A stretch of DNA of 64,000 nucleotides, taken from NCBI GenBank assembly GCA_020912385.1, contig CP087215.1, positions 1,426,001 to 1,490,000 of the forward strand. The letters run 5' to 3'. Positions 35,401 to 46,863 of this stretch are shown piece by piece (the stretch's first letter is position 1; each line of letters starts with the position of its first letter). The position numbers and the translations under genes were made by a program. Source of the DNA: Neofusicoccum parvum (taxonomy: Eukaryota > Ascomycota > Dothideomycetes > Botryosphaeriales > Botryosphaeriaceae). The notes beneath the pieces were generated by a model. The model made no database searches. It was not told where the DNA came from and saw only the letters and a program-made list of their open reading frames with translations.

Positions 35401-35720
35401 ACTGCAGAGACGGCATCCACTACTACTGGCTCGCCAACACAATCTTGCGCCGTCGCAGCAACGACTGGCTCAAGATGAACGCCGATCAGCGTTTCCAGCA
35501 CACCATCCATGTCCTCAAGCAGATCAAGTCCTGGGTCTATTCTGAGCAGAACAAGACTGGCCAGGAACCAGGCGCGATCAGCGACATGGACAACAATTAC
35601 GCACTGGAGGATTTGCTGTCGGATATGAAGCTTCTGTTCGCGCCCGTTGACAAGCAAAAAACGATGTCTCCACCGCAGAGGATCGTGAATGGCACGACTC
35701 ACAACCGCGCCAGCTTCTGA
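32431..35720 (+). CDS. C2H2 zinc finger transcription factor with fungal_trans domain (Klf1-like)
   Basis: Likely a nuclear DNA-binding regulator. Exons 32431-33154 and 33208-35720 join across a 53 bp GTAAGT...AAG intron, giving 1078 residues. The N-terminal 215 residues are Ser/Thr/Pro-rich. Two tandem fingers follow: YECPHCNKTY with CX2C-X12-HX3H, and YQCHLCKDTF with CX2C-X12-HX3C, joined by HTGERP. An Asn/Gln/Gly/Met-rich linker (with NGINGIND repeats) leads to a fungal-specific transcription factor domain (from about residue 560: AEALIAFCFPGG, HWPIIHMPTF). This architecture resembles S. pombe Klf1. The intron splits the His codon (residue 242) that provides the last zinc ligand of finger 1. 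The start is the ATG at 32431 with A at -3; the frame upstream opens only at TTG. Its targets are unknown. Confidence 0.88.
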
Positions 35721-37298
35721 GGATGCCCAATTATACGTTGTCGCTTGATGCGACTCCCACGACAAGAATTACGCCACCTGTAGACCAACAATCATGACCG
35801 CGCATTGCATTTGGAGAACCAAGAACACCATAGACGAGATCGGCGTTTTTATTCGGCCACTGTCCTGACATTCCTGGACCCCTCAAAAATCTTCGCTTCT
35901 TTTTATCATCATTGTTTCCTTTCGCAAACCAAAAAAAGTTCATAGACACGGAAAGACTTGCCGAAGGGCCAGTCCCTCCTTATCGTGGTCATTCAGAGCA
36001 TCTTCAGCGGCGCAGGCGGACTCCATCTTTCCATCGCACTGTTGACGGGCGTTCTTTCACGGGTCTGTCTTCTTCTTTCACCAGGAGTCGAGGAGTGTGG
36101 AATTCGCATCGTCTTTTGTGGTGCATGCTAGGAGCTGTTTTCCCCCCTTTCATGTTTCTCCTATCAATCGTGTTTTCCTTTCTGCACAAATTTTTTTTAT
36201 TGTTTCCTTGCGAAGAGAAAGAAAGCATTATAGAGCGGCGCGCGTGCTGAAATGGCGAAAAATACACTGCTACGAGTTCTGAGAACGAAAGCTTTATGAC
36301 AAGACAAGAAAAAGGGAAGATTGCAATCTGGGATTTCCTCTTTTCTTCTTCATCGGCGTAGTCCTTCCTGGAATTTTGCGCTCTCTCGGCCGTCATCTTT
36401 CTGTCCTTCGTCTGTTCTTTCTTTCTCCCGTTCGGGATAGATAGATTGATGTGGATGTTGAGATTGGAAAAGAGGGAGAAGTAAATGAAGACTGTCGCGC
36501 AGATGCATTGGGTGGGCTGGGCTTCTTGCCAGAGAAGTGTGGCTCAGACGCTCTGGGTTAGGTATGGGTAGCAAGGAAAAATGGAACTTCAACTCGGTAT
36601 GAAGTGGCGGTGCCTCGTTGATTAGTGACGTGTATTTGAAGTGATGCTTGAAGCACCATGTATTTGAGCCCTGAAAGCAACTCATCACGTTCAATGCTGT
36701 TGTCGAGGATATTCTCCCCGAGGCCTCCGTCCACCAAGGCGTGCCACGAACTGGTGGCCTTCTCTTCCCAAGATTTCCGGTTCTCCATGTCGGCCTCGCC
36801 CTCCGAAGGCCGACTGTCCTTCTTGGCTTCCAGGACTTTCATTCCCTTCTCAGAGTAAGTCTCGTGTTCCATCCTTGCTGATCACAATTCACCTCGCCAA
36901 TGATCTTGTCTGCAAATTCATGCTCTGATCATTTCGGACAGCGGCACGCCTGCCTATGGCACCGGTGAAGGCTAATTACGGTAAACACGAACTTCTAAAA
37001 ATGGTCTCTGGAACGCTAGAAAGAGTACAAGATCGCTCGCCGAACGAGGAAGAAAACCGCCGGTGCTCTCGTATACCGTTCCTCGTATGTAACGATGACC
37101 TCAAGGTGAACGCCACGCCCAAGACTCCAAACAGACGGTTTCACAAGACCATCGAAAAAAAAAAAAGAAAAGAGATGCCTACTCGCGCGAGGCAGGATGC
37201 AAGGCTCCGGTTCCCCTTCTGGCAGCTCCGGGTTTTTCTTTTTCCTCCTTTTGCTTTCGAGCAACTCCTCGGGAAAGCCTGATTAGTAAAAAGACCGA
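35721..37298. other. Intergenic region between convergent C2H2 regulator and RTA1 gene
   Basis: This 1.58 kb region lies between the 3' ends of two convergent genes. It is T- and A-tract rich (for example 36189-36198 and 37156-37166). No gene or element is recognised. Confidence 0.55.
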
Positions 37299-38476
37299 TC
37301 AGGCCCTTCCTAACTCGGCGTCGCTGCCGTCCGACGCGCTGACGTCCTTCACGGCCTGGGGCTGCTTCTCGTCGCTGTTGCCGTTCTTCTTCCTCCGGCC
37401 CTGCAGCTTCTCCTTGAGCAGCTCGTCGCGGTTGATGGAGCGGTAGTCGAAGCAGTGACCCGGGTGCCAGACGGTGAGGCAGAGGACGGCGAGGGAGCAG
37501 AGGCTGTTTTGGTTGGTAGGTCAGCATCCACGCTTCCAAAAAAAAAAAAAAGAGAGAGAGAGAGAGAAAGAAAAAGAAACGAATCCCAAGGTAGCGCCTG
37601 AAGTTAGGCGTGTCGCGGAGTGGGGGGGAAGTGAAACTCACGTCGAATCCAGCGCGATGAAGCTGGCCTCGTTCTGCATCACCGGGTTCCTCCACCCGCC
37701 CGCCATCTCGACGATGCGGTAGACACAGCGCACCAGGATGGCCGCGTACGCCGTCGCCAGCGCCGCCACGAGCCACCGGAAGCGCGCGCCGGCCCGCACG
37801 CCCGCGGTCTCCTCCCTGAGCACCGCCGTGCCGCGGCGACGGTAGCAGCGCGCGCCGAACTCGAGCGACAGGCCGCCGAAGATCAGCAGCGTGAAGACCT
37901 GGAAGGACAGGCCGGCCATCATCATGTGGTCGCCCGTGTCGAGCTGCGCCATGTCGCCGTCGGCCGTGGCGGCCGTGCCGCCGCCGGCGGCCTGCAGGAC
38001 GAGGGAGATCAGGTCGCAGGCGATGAAGATGTACGTGTACCAGCGCGCCGGCAGGCGGGAGAGCTGCGGGCTGGTCGCGAGGACGCTGTCGTGCCGTTAG
38101 ACCCCGGATTCTCTCACTCTCTCTCTCGCACTGCTGTTCTTTGCTGGAGTGGGGCTTACAGGTGCTTCAACATCAGGTATATGGCCGCGGCCAGGAACGC
38201 CGGTGCCAGCGTGAGCAGGCAGATCTGCAGGTTGAAGCCGGCGTCGCCGAAGGGGTCGTCGTGCAGCATGATGCGGCCCGCGTGGCCGAGGGCTTCGGAC
38301 ACGCAGCCCAGCACCATGGCCGTGCAGTACGTCCACGTGCGGTATCGGATGCCTTGGGCCGTCTGGACGATGGCGGCCGAGGCGAAGAGGGCGACGAAGA
38401 AGGCGTTGGCGGCGATGGAGGGCCGGTAGCCGTATATGGATTCGCTGACCGGGCAGGTTTCGACGGTACAGTCCAT
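37299..38476 (-). CDS. RTA1-like seven-transmembrane protein
   Basis: Member of the fungal RTA1/lipid-translocating exporter-like family (Rta1, Rsb1), plasma-membrane proteins linked to resistance to lipid-active compounds. Exons 38476-38160, 38085-37642 and 37503-37299 join across introns of 74 and 138 bp, giving 321 residues with about seven hydrophobic segments. The family text RWYTYIFIACDLISLVLQAAGGG is near residues 115-137, and RCVYRIVEMAGG follows near residue 230. The C-terminal tail is charged (EKLQGRRKKNGNSDEKQ). Intron 2 contains a long A-tract plus GA repeat on the plus strand, a pyrimidine tract in the transcript, just before its branch site. The molecular substrate is unknown. 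Confidence 0.88.
37538..37580. repeat. A-tract and GA microsatellite inside RTA1 intron 2
   Basis: On the plus strand an uninterrupted A run of about 14 is followed by about nine GA units and an A-rich tail. In the minus-strand transcript this is a pyrimidine tract upstream of a GCTGAC branch-like site and the CAG acceptor. Confidence 0.85.
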
Positions 38477-40236
38477 CTTGAGTGACTTCGAGGTGGATTT
38501 GATGCCGCTTGGGCTAAGGTTGGGTTTAAAGGTAGGAAAAGCTGGATATATGTTCCCCGGTGGTAGAGATGAACTGGATTGATGGGGACGAAGAGGTGCT
38601 TAAAGTAAGAGTACAGTGTTTCCTGGTATCAACACCGAGAGTTCCAGACCAGATGAAAGGCGGCCGGCACAACTCTTGAGACTGCTGAAGATGGACAGAA
38701 AGAAAGAACACCCGAACGCCTTCAGAGCCCACCTCTATATACCAGCCCCATCTCGCACAGCACCCCATTCGACATCACCGCCAAGCGCAGCAGCGGAGAG
38801 ACATTCCTCCCGCTGGCGCCTTACGGCCTGCACCGCCCTGGCTGGCCGCGTCGCACCTACACGCCCACCAGCCCTGGCGCACGTTTCCAGCCTGCGTCCC
38901 TGGCGCCGGCACCGCCCAGCAGGTAACAACGTGCAACGGCAAGAAGCGAGCAGCGCTGGTTGGCGGGCGTGCAGTCCAGCCTCAGCCCGAACGGGAAGCG
39001 GAATGCGCGCCTAAGGGGGAGTCTCGTCTGCCAAAAGTCGATGATGCGTCCGGGAGCCGTCGATCATCGATCGTGGGAAGAGTGCGCCAGAGCTTTTCTC
39101 TGCGTGTCTGCCGGGCGCAACTTTGCACCGCTGTGGTACGCAGGGTGTGTGGCTTGCGAGGCGGGCTAATGTGAGGCCGGTCTCTGGGCTGCCCGTTCCG
39201 CTTGCAGCGGGAGCGGACGCTGCTGCTGGATGATGGCGGAGGCTGAGAGGCTGGCCAAGGGACGCTTGGCATCTGTCGATGCGCTGTACTTGTCATCGTG
39301 GGCATATTCTCACGCGGGGAAACGATAACGCTGCGTGTGCGCGGCGTGAGGGAGGCTGGCTCCGCCTCCGCCTCGAGGACGTGTGCGCAGAAGGGTCTGT
39401 TCAGCTTGTCTAACGGTGTCTCGTTTAGGCGTGCTGTGCGGACTGCACATTATCTATTGTCGTCTCGCGTTGTGAGGCTGAGGCTTACGGGCTGCTGCTG
39501 TGGGGCCTGGGTTTGGGCGGACGGGTTGGAAGGATCGATAAGGTTGAGACGTCGTTGTCGGCGCCCACCAGCAGCTGCGACGTCTGAGTGGTGCGCGCAA
39601 TGCGGTTCTTTTGGGTTAAGCTTGTTCCTGTTAAACGGCTGCCTAGAGGGAGGATTTTGCGCCTTGCGGCCGAAACGGTGGAATATGGATGCGAAAGGAT
39701 TCCTCCGTTCTTGACAAGAGTCTGCTGCGTTGCGGATATGATGCGTGTCTGTCTTCAGCAGCGCTCAGCCACCATGCATGCAAAGATGGAAGAAACAAGA
39801 TTCTCGTGTTACAAGATCAGCTCAGAAAGTATTGCAACGAACTCACATATGGCTACTTGAACCATTCATCCGGACGGGTTTGGTATTTTCGTTCGGACGA
39901 ATGCTTCAATTGCCCATGAAGGTATACGCCTGTTGCAACACTTTCCGAACCAACCTCATATCTGACAGCCAGGCTGGTCAAGTAGCTACAGGCCCACTGC
40001 GCATGCGCTAAGGGTGGAATGATTATTGTGGACATACTACACTTCCATTCCGGGATGGGTCAATACAACCCCGTGTGCACTCCAGTCTTCAAAGCTCTAT
40101 GATCTAAGAAGTCTGTCTATACGCACAGATGATGTGTGTCTACATCTCAGCTCATTAGATCCCAGTCGACTCCCAGCATACCTCATTACCATAATGTACG
40201 CAAGCCATTATCTCTCTTCAGCCTCACCTCATTCCA
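38477..40236. other. Intergenic region between RTA1 and DHA2 genes
   Basis: This 1.76 kb region holds the promoter of the minus-strand RTA1 gene on the left and the 3' end of the DHA2 transporter gene on the right. A MITE-like element lies at 39851-39918. No gene is supported. Confidence 0.5.
39851..39918. mobile_element. MITE-like palindromic element, copy 6
   Basis: The left arm (TTGAACCATTCATCCGGACG) and the inverted right arm (ATTGAAGCATTCGTCCGAAC on the other strand) agree well. About 50 bp beyond the right arm (39919-39965) also resemble the sequence next to the partial copy at 61386. A further short inverted pair (GCTACTTGA at 39852 and its complement near 39980) hints that the element may extend to about 39990. 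Confidence 0.65.
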
Positions 40237-42193
40237 TCAGTGCTTCTTCCCAATATACCCCGCTCCTCTGAAAGCCACGCCCGCAACCGCGAACGCCGCA
40301 ATCGCCAACCCGAACGTAAACCACTCCGCCGCCCTCAACCCGCTCAGCAGCGCCGAGTCGCCTGACTCCACGTCCTCCCCGCCCACCGCGTCAACCGACA
40401 CCCCCTTCTCCGCCGCAATGACGGCCGTCTCGACCGCCGTCGCGATAGCCAGTCCGATGGCGCGCCCGATCTGGCCGACGGCGTTAATCAGCGCGCCGCC
40501 CAGCGCCTGGTCCTCCTGTGGCAGACTCTTGGCCGTGAACAGCGTCAGGCACGGGTACACCGTGTCGGCCCCGAAGACGGCGAGCACCATGGCCGGGAGG
40601 CCGTACGCCCAGTACGTTGTGTGAGGCGGGATGGGCGTGGCAAAGAGGAGCACTGACACCGAGACCGACAGCGTGCCGAACATGAGGATGTAGTTGCCCG
40701 GCACGCGCGACAGGAAGAAGCCCGTGGCGAAGGCGATGATGATTCCGCACACGCCCGTGGGGATGAAGCGGAGCGTGGTCTGGATGACCGAGAGGCCGAG
40801 GTAGTCTTGGAAGAAGTAGGTCGCGAAGATGAGGTAGTTGTTGAAGGCGGCGAAGAAGAGGAGCATGATAACCATGGCTGCAGAGAAGCGCAGGTTATGG
40901 AAGATGGAAACCTTCATGAGTGGGCGCTGTGTCGTTTTGGTTTCGAGGTAGCGCTGCCAGAGCACGAAGAGGAGCAGGATGGCGACCGAGGCAACGATGA
41001 GCGTGGGGACCCAAGGCGTCGACCAACCCACAACGTTGCCTTCGGTGAGGGCAAACATGAGCACCATCAGACCGACGGTTACGAGGGTGCCGCCGATCCA
41101 GTCCACAGCCGATTTGGCGGTCAGGTTAGGGTTCTGGATGGGAGGCGGCGGGATGATGAAAATGCCGGCGAGAGTGACCAGCGCCGCAAGAATTCCAAGG
41201 ACCCAGAAGACCCATTTCCAGCTCGCATACTCGCCAATGACACCACCCTGTTGCTTCTTAGCACGTCGTTTCTGAGAGTGGACGAGTGAGACGTACCATG
41301 AGATTTCCGAAAATGGAACCCAGAGGAGCTCCCGCACCGTAGCACGAGAAGGCATAGTTTTTGGCTCTTCCAGGAGGGAATGTCACGCCGAGAATGCCTA
41401 TGGCTGTAGGGACATTTGCGGCCGCGCCCTGCTCTGTGTTAGCCGTCTGGCAGGCAGCTGTGAATAGACGAGACTTACGAGTCCCTGCAAGCCTCGCAGC
41501 ACATCGAACCCGATCTCGCTCTTGACAAAAGGCAGAACGACAGTGATGACAGTCAACCAAGCCGAGCCCCAGATGAATATCAGCCGCTTGCCGTATACGT
41601 CTGTCAATGGTCAGAGACTGCAAGCTGAAATGGGATGTGCAAGACATGTACCAGCTAATCTACCCCATAACAGCAAGAAGCAGCCAAAAGTGAGCGAGTA
41701 CGCAGACACAATCCATTGCTGTCGACTGTCCGGGATGCTCAGATCTCGGCCGATAGTAGGCAGGACGATAACAGCAGCTTGCACACCGAGCGTCTGGCCA
41801 ATCGCGCGTCAGTCGACAGTTTTAACCCACATAAATTCATCCAATGAAAATAATGTGCATCTCCAACCTCACACGTACATTGAGAAACGCGGCGCCCGTC
41901 ACGGTCAACACCAGCGACAGCAGGCGGACTTTCGAGTAGTGCGGGCGGCCATGGTCGTCTTGCGCCGGCGCGGGGGCTGCTCCTCGCTCCTCGTCGCGGC
42001 CGATATCGCTGTCGCTGCTCGGCACGGCGTCTTCCTGGCCGTCGTTGCTGGTTGCTCGCTGTTTTTTCTCGTCTGCAGCCGTGTAGCTGGCGCTGCCGGC
42101 CACGCTCGCAGCCTCGATGCCGCTACGCGTGGAGGAGCGCGCCGAGGCGACCCTGCTCACGGCGAGGGCCGGGTTGCCGGCGTCGATGTCCAT
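40237..42193 (-). CDS. DHA2-family MFS drug:H+ antiporter (14-span type)
   Basis: A proton-coupled exporter of the DHA2 family at the plasma membrane. Exons 42193-41879, 41793-41652, 41600-41479, 41428-41297 and 41247-40237 keep frame and give 573 residues; introns are 85, 51, 50 and 49 bp. The first ~85 residues are hydrophilic. Motif A reads GRLADVYGKR, and the family's second span reads LQGLGAAANVPTAIGILG. WKWVFWVLGI and PTGVCGIIIAFATGFF follow. The start has ACC before ATGG. It diverges from the short-chain dehydrogenase at 43488, about 1.3 kb away. The substrate (toxin, drug or metabolite) cannot be inferred. Confidence 0.88.
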
Positions 42194-43487
42194 GGTGCCG
42201 GCCTGCGGGGTAGAGGAGGAAGAAAGGTTCCGGAGTGCGACGACATGGTGGAAGGAACGGAGGGGGAGGGGCGGGCGGACAGCAAGACTGATATGCGGTC
42301 AGAATTCCGCGGAGAGCCCGAGCCGCAGGCAGATGCATGGGCGCGATGGCGCGAGATTCTGGCGTGCGGTGTACGCCGATGTGGAGGTGGCTTGCGCAGA
42401 CGGCGAACGCGGCAGGTGGATGCGGGTGGGAAAGGCCGAGAGCGAACGTCTCGGGCTCGCGCCGCCCGCTCGGCCATCGTGGTGATCTGCGGGCGTGCAG
42501 CGGGAAGGCTTGCGCAGGTGCGGATGCGCGCACGGTGGGCCGGCTTGTGGAGGGCCGTTGCTGTTGGATGATGTCGTGTGTTGCGGTGCGGGCGTTGCTG
42601 TGTGTCCTTGCTGGGGTTCTGCCTTGCCTCAACCCATCTCGGGCTTTGGCACGGAGAGCAAGTGCGTCTCTCGCAGCACAGCTTCTTGCATTCTCAGCAG
42701 ATGCGGCGCTTGACGCATGCGCTCCGGCTCCTCACAAGCTGAGACAAGCAAGTGCAAGTGCGAGAATCTCTGGAAAAGAAAGGGTTGAGGGCGCACCAGC
42801 CTGCTTGAAGTAGAAGTGCGGGTGTGCCCGGCGGGCAGCCGCAGTGCTTGTAGGACACAATTTCGCGTTGATTTGTAAGTGAGGCCGCGATAAACGGGAC
42901 TAACGTGAGGCGGCAGTTTACTGATCTTCTTTGTAGTCCACAGACACCTTGTTTAAGGTTAGATGCATCTTAAGCCCGACGATGCTCGGAGATGCTGCAC
43001 TGACCGCCCGAAACCATGTCACTGACATCAGCCTCCAATCCCAGCCCTCCCGCACACTCTATTCCCACAGCCTCAGTCAATCAGGTATGCGAATACACGC
43101 GCTGGATCCAATCCATGAGCTCTCAAATTCTTGCCTTGAATAATGCCCATTGAACCAGCGCAAACCCACCCAATGCGGACTTAACTGCTCGGCATCGGGC
43201 AGACCTCCGAAAACAAGCAGCAAAACCGTGGCAATGGACTGACATGTGTTCGACTAGTTTCCAACACCAGGAATTTCTCATCGTGGCTTACAAATGACGG
43301 TGGGAAGTTGGCTGCTAAGTCCGCCTGGAGATGCCGATTTTCTATGACTTCATCCGATATAAAAGCCCCCGCTGCATTCCGCGTGCTGGAGTCAGTACCC
43401 CTCATCGGTCAAAGCCAATTCAACTTCACTCAAACTCAACTTCGCAGCACCTCACTCTTCTCTTAACATCCCTCACACATCTCCATC
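42194..43487. promoter_or_regulatory. Intergenic region between divergent DHA2 transporter and SDR
   Basis: About 1.3 kb with GC-rich sequence on the transporter side. It lacks a supported gene. The right end contains a TATA box for the SDR gene, listed separately. Confidence 0.5.
43358..43365 (+). promoter_or_regulatory. TATA box of the SDR gene
   Basis: TATAAAAG lies about 125 bp upstream of the SDR ATG, followed by a C-rich then CAAC-rich leader. A strong TATA box suggests regulated rather than constitutive expression; that is inference. Confidence 0.6.
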
Positions 43488-44300
43488 ATGGGGTTCGAAT
43501 ACAAGAAAGTCCTTCTCATTGGCGCCACCTCGGGCATTGGCGCCGGGCTTGCGGACAAGTTCGTGCAGGAGGGCGTCAAGGTGGTGGCGGTCGGCCGCAG
43601 GAAGGAGAACCTCGATGCATTCGTTGCAAAGCACGGCAGCGACAAGGCTGCCTCGTTCGTCTTCGACATCACGGACCTCGCGGGCATCCCCAAGTTTGTC
43701 GATGATGTCACCAACGCGCACCCGGACATCGACAGCATTTTCCTCAACTCGGGCATCCAGCGCGGCATGAACTTCACCAAGCCGGAGAAGGTGGACCTGA
43801 AGACCTTCGACGTGGAGCTGACGACCAACTACACGTCGTTCGTCTACCTGACCAAGCACTTCCTGCCGTTCCTGCAGAAGCAGGCCAACCAAACGAGCCT
43901 CATCTACACCACGTCCAACCTGGCGCTGGCGCCCATCAACTTCTGCCCCAACTACTGCGCCAGCAAGGCAGCGCTCCACCACTTTGTGCTGGTGCTGCGC
44001 GAGCAGATGAAGGACGGCGGGTTTGCGAACATCAAGGTGGTCGAGGTGTTCCCGCCGGCGGTGCAGACGGAGCTGCACGACGTGGACAAGCAGCCGTACA
44101 TCGAGAACGGGCGGCAGATCGGCATGCCGCTGGCCGACTTCATCCAGGAGACGTGGGACGGGCTGTCGGGCGGCAAGGAGCAGATCCCGGTGGGCATGTC
44201 GAAGATCTCGTTCGACAGCTGGGAGCAGGAGAGGCAGAAGGCCTTCCACACGGCGAACGGGCACATGGCGGGGCTGCTCAAGGGATTCTACGCATACTGA
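43488..44300 (+). CDS. Short-chain dehydrogenase/reductase (classical SDR)
   Basis: NAD(P)-dependent oxidoreductase with a Rossmann fold. Single exon of 270 residues. The cofactor motif GATSGIG lies at residues 12-18, and VGRRKENL after the second strand suggests NADP preference because of the two Arg. LNSGI stands where NNAGI is usual. The catalytic pair is Tyr156 and Lys160 (YCASK), and Ser in TTSN precedes it. Length and layout fit the DltE-like SDR group. The ATG has A at -3 (ATCATGG). It diverges from a DHA2 exporter, but no other pathway genes are adjacent. The substrate is unknown. Confidence 0.88.
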   Translation: MGFEYKKVLLIGATSGIGAGLADKFVQEGVKVVAVGRRKENLDAFVAKHGSDKAASFVFDITDLAGIPKFVDDVTNAHPDIDSIFLNSGIQRGMNFTKPEKVDLKTFDVELTTNYTSFVYLTKHFLPFLQKQANQTSLIYTTSNLALAPINFCPNYCASKAALHHFVLVLREQMKDGGFANIKVVEVFPPAVQTELHDVDKQPYIENGRQIGMPLADFIQETWDGLSGGKEQIPVGMSKISFDSWEQERQKAFHTANGHMAGLLKGFYAY

Positions 44301-44672
44301 GTTTCAGGCGGGGCGGACGCTGCAGGCTAGTCGACACGCAGTGCGTAGAATAGAAATTGCAACGAAGGTTAGAAACCAGCGCGACGCTCTGCAGATGCGT
44401 GACGGGTGATTGACCTCAAATCATGGGCCAAGGCCAGGCAATTAGCGAGCGGGCCCGGTGTGTCACCCGGCGTCGCGTTCGTCGGGTTGGGCGACTGCAC
44501 AGCCCCAGTTGCTTCTCGGGGCGCATTGAAACAGCTGCCTCGCCGCCCTCTCCCTCTCTCAACATCCCACCCACGCTCGCTCAACCCAGACCAGCACCGG
44601 CGATCGCCCATACGTCCTCAGGCCCGCCCACGACGCTCAGATACCCCGCGAGACGCCCCACCAGCCGCAGCC
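44301..44672. promoter_or_regulatory. Short intergenic region between SDR and SH3 protein genes
   Basis: These 372 bp lie between the SDR stop and the SH3 gene ATG, with CT-rich sequence near 44545-44585 typical of fungal promoters. No separate gene is seen. Confidence 0.55.
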
Positions 44673-45547
44673 ATGGAGCAGTTCAGCGTGGCCATGATGA
44701 ACCGCTCCGTGCGGAACATCAGGACGGTACGTACACCTCCGCCCACTCCCGCCGACCTGGCCTCCAGCCGCCTCGCCGCTGACCCTGGCCCTCCAGGAGC
44801 TCGACTTCCTCTCGGACGCCGGCCACATCACCCCGGCGCAGCTCAACACGATCCTGTCGCAACTGCCCGACGCGCCCGCCAGCCGCGCCTCCTCCATCGC
44901 TCCCGTAGCCTCGCCGCAGCCTGTGGCCGCCATTGCTACGCCCTCGCTGCCCATCCGCAACAGCACCCCCCAAGTCACCCAGCCGCCGCAGCCGCCGCCC
45001 TCGAACAACGAGAAGGTTGGCTACTACGCCAACAACCCCACCCCGCCGCCGCCCGCCTATGCCTCCACCCCGCCTGCCCCCGCCGCCCTCTGCGTCGCCA
45101 CCGCCCTGTACGCATACCAGCCCACTGATGCCGGCGACCTGGCTCTGCAGCCCAATGACCGCGTCCAGGTGACCGAGTACATGAACGGTATGTCCCAACA
45201 CGCGCGCGCAAGGAGGATATTGCCAGCTAACACGCCTCGCAGCCGAATGGTGGAAGGGCCGCAGCGAGCGCACTAACCAAGAAGGCATCTTCCCGCGGTC
45301 GTACGTGCGCGTCGAAGAGTCCAAGGCTGGCGCCAACCCCACACCCGCCCAGCAGAGCATGGGCTACGGCAACATGCCCATGGCCGTTTCGCAAGGCGGC
45401 ACCGAGACACAGGTTGACGCGAACGGCAACAAGGTGCCGGGCAAGGGCCAGGAGATGGGCAAGAAGTTCGGCAAGAAGCTGGGCAACGCCGCCATTTTCG
45501 GTGCCGGTGCCACCATCGGTTCGAATATCGTCAACGGCATCCTCTGA
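44673..45547 (+). CDS. SH3 domain protein, Lsb1/Lsb2(Pin3)-like
   Basis: Probable actin-patch adaptor: yeast Lsb1 and Lsb2/Pin3 bind Las17 through SH3 and regulate Arp2/3-driven actin assembly and prion stability. Exons 44673-44726, 44797-45187 and 45243-45547 join across introns of 70 and 55 bp, giving 249 residues. The N-terminus MNRSVRNIRTELDFLSDAG resembles the conserved Lsb helix. A Pro-rich linker follows (about 60-110). The SH3 domain spans roughly 120-175 (ALYAYQ...GDLAL...EWWKGR...GIFPRSYV). The tail ends with a Gly-rich segment (GKKFGKKLGNAAIFGAGATI). The start has CC before ATGG. Confidence 0.88.
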
Positions 45548-46390
45548 GCGGCGAACCTGTCTGTCTGCATACCCCGAGCGAAGGGAAGAATGGGTTGGTC
45601 TTTCTATGGGCTTGGCATAATGGCGTTGAAAAGGGGCTTCGTTTCTTTGTATGGAATTGGGGTTTAAGTGGTAATACTGATGCTGGACTGCGGTCATTGA
45701 TTCAGGTAGGATTAGGGTTGATGTTGAATAGCATCCCTATAACTGATCGCCAATCACTACTACCCTCGTATGGTCTGAGCGCTGCACGTCGACTTGACTG
45801 GAGGCCGACATCCTGGTCATGCACAATCAATTGCTTAATCGGGAAAGAGCCAGAACCAACCACATCTATGTTGGGATTTTCTTCTTTGCATCACGCATTT
45901 CTCAGACCCACGTCTTGAGACATGGTCACATGCCCTCACCAACTCTCACTCCGCAAGACCAGAAAATTCGACCAATTTCTTCAATAACCACGACGCCTCA
46001 ATGCCACCTGCATCACCTCAACTCTAAATTCCGCCCTCTCCACCGCCTTCGTCCACTACCACCTCCGACCAAACCCAGCACGCACGCACATCAACACCAA
46101 CCCCGGTCGTCGTCGTCCCACCTCTCGCTAATGCCTCTACCACATCATCCGGCCAAGCCTAGCCACCCATGTCCACGCTTCATATTTGACCCGACGGCCA
46201 TCCTCGTAAACTTTTAGCCAAGTCCGCCGCAATTCCTTTACAAGTAAAACGGTGGTATCGGCCCCCTGAAATCGCCTCACCTCCCATCTCGTCGACCGGC
46301 ACAATGCAACGACAAAAACGCTGACGACGACAACGTCCATGCGGGCCCCGCAGGGCTGAGTCGAGCTCTCTCTACCCGTCCTCCTCGCTT

Positions 46391-46752
46391 ATGGTAAGTT
46401 TTGCCCGTGCCCCCCTTTTCCTTTACCAACAAAAAAATTATTCCAGCCAGTCAATCTACATAGCGCCGCCGGCCGGCCGGTCTCAAGAGAAGTCTCCCCG
46501 GGGCAGCGTGCCCGTGCCCCTCCCAGCGCCGGATGCCAGCCCCGTCAGAGCTCCGTCGGCCAGTCCCTCTGTCTCGGGTGTCCACCAAGCACCATTCACG
46601 ACGTCGTCGTCGTCGGCGTCGCCGAGCCTTGGGACCGGCTGACCGACCGCTTGCGGTCCGTGGCGAGGGAGGAGCAGGGTCGTCGGCTACTTCCCACCTT
46701 CCTCTCGTCGGCTCGCCGGCTCGTCGGCAAAGCGCTTTCTCGCTTCTTGTAG
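46391..46752 (+). CDS. Doubtful spliced hypothetical protein (102 aa)
   Basis: An ATG at 46391 is followed at once by GTAAGT. A pyrimidine-rich 53 bp segment ends in TTCCAG at 46446, and the frame from 46447 stays open to TAG at 46750-46752. Joining gives 102 residues with a hydrophobic-then-amphipathic C-terminal half (HDVVVVGVAEPWDRL). Start-codon-adjacent introns occur in fungi, and the splice signals are good. However, GC-rich DNA keeps frames open by chance, and I recognise no family. Confidence 0.18.
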
Positions 46753-46828
46753 CTGCTATAGGGCTGCGCCGGCCGATGCGCTTCGCCCCCCGTCGTCCGC
46801 CGCCGGCTTGGCGCTGGTTTCATCCAAG

Positions 46829-46829
<1 letters not shown>

Positions 46830-46863
<34 letters not shown>
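46830..46863 (+). repeat. 34-base homopolymeric C tract
   Basis: An uninterrupted run of 34 C residues, much longer than any other homopolymer in the window. Its exact length may be an assembly estimate. Such G/C tracts can form quadruplex or i-motif structures. Confidence 0.95.

Noticed and set aside
45700..45720. Telomere-like TTAGGG string
   Set aside because: Only a single GATTAGGGTTGA match is present, with no tandem array.
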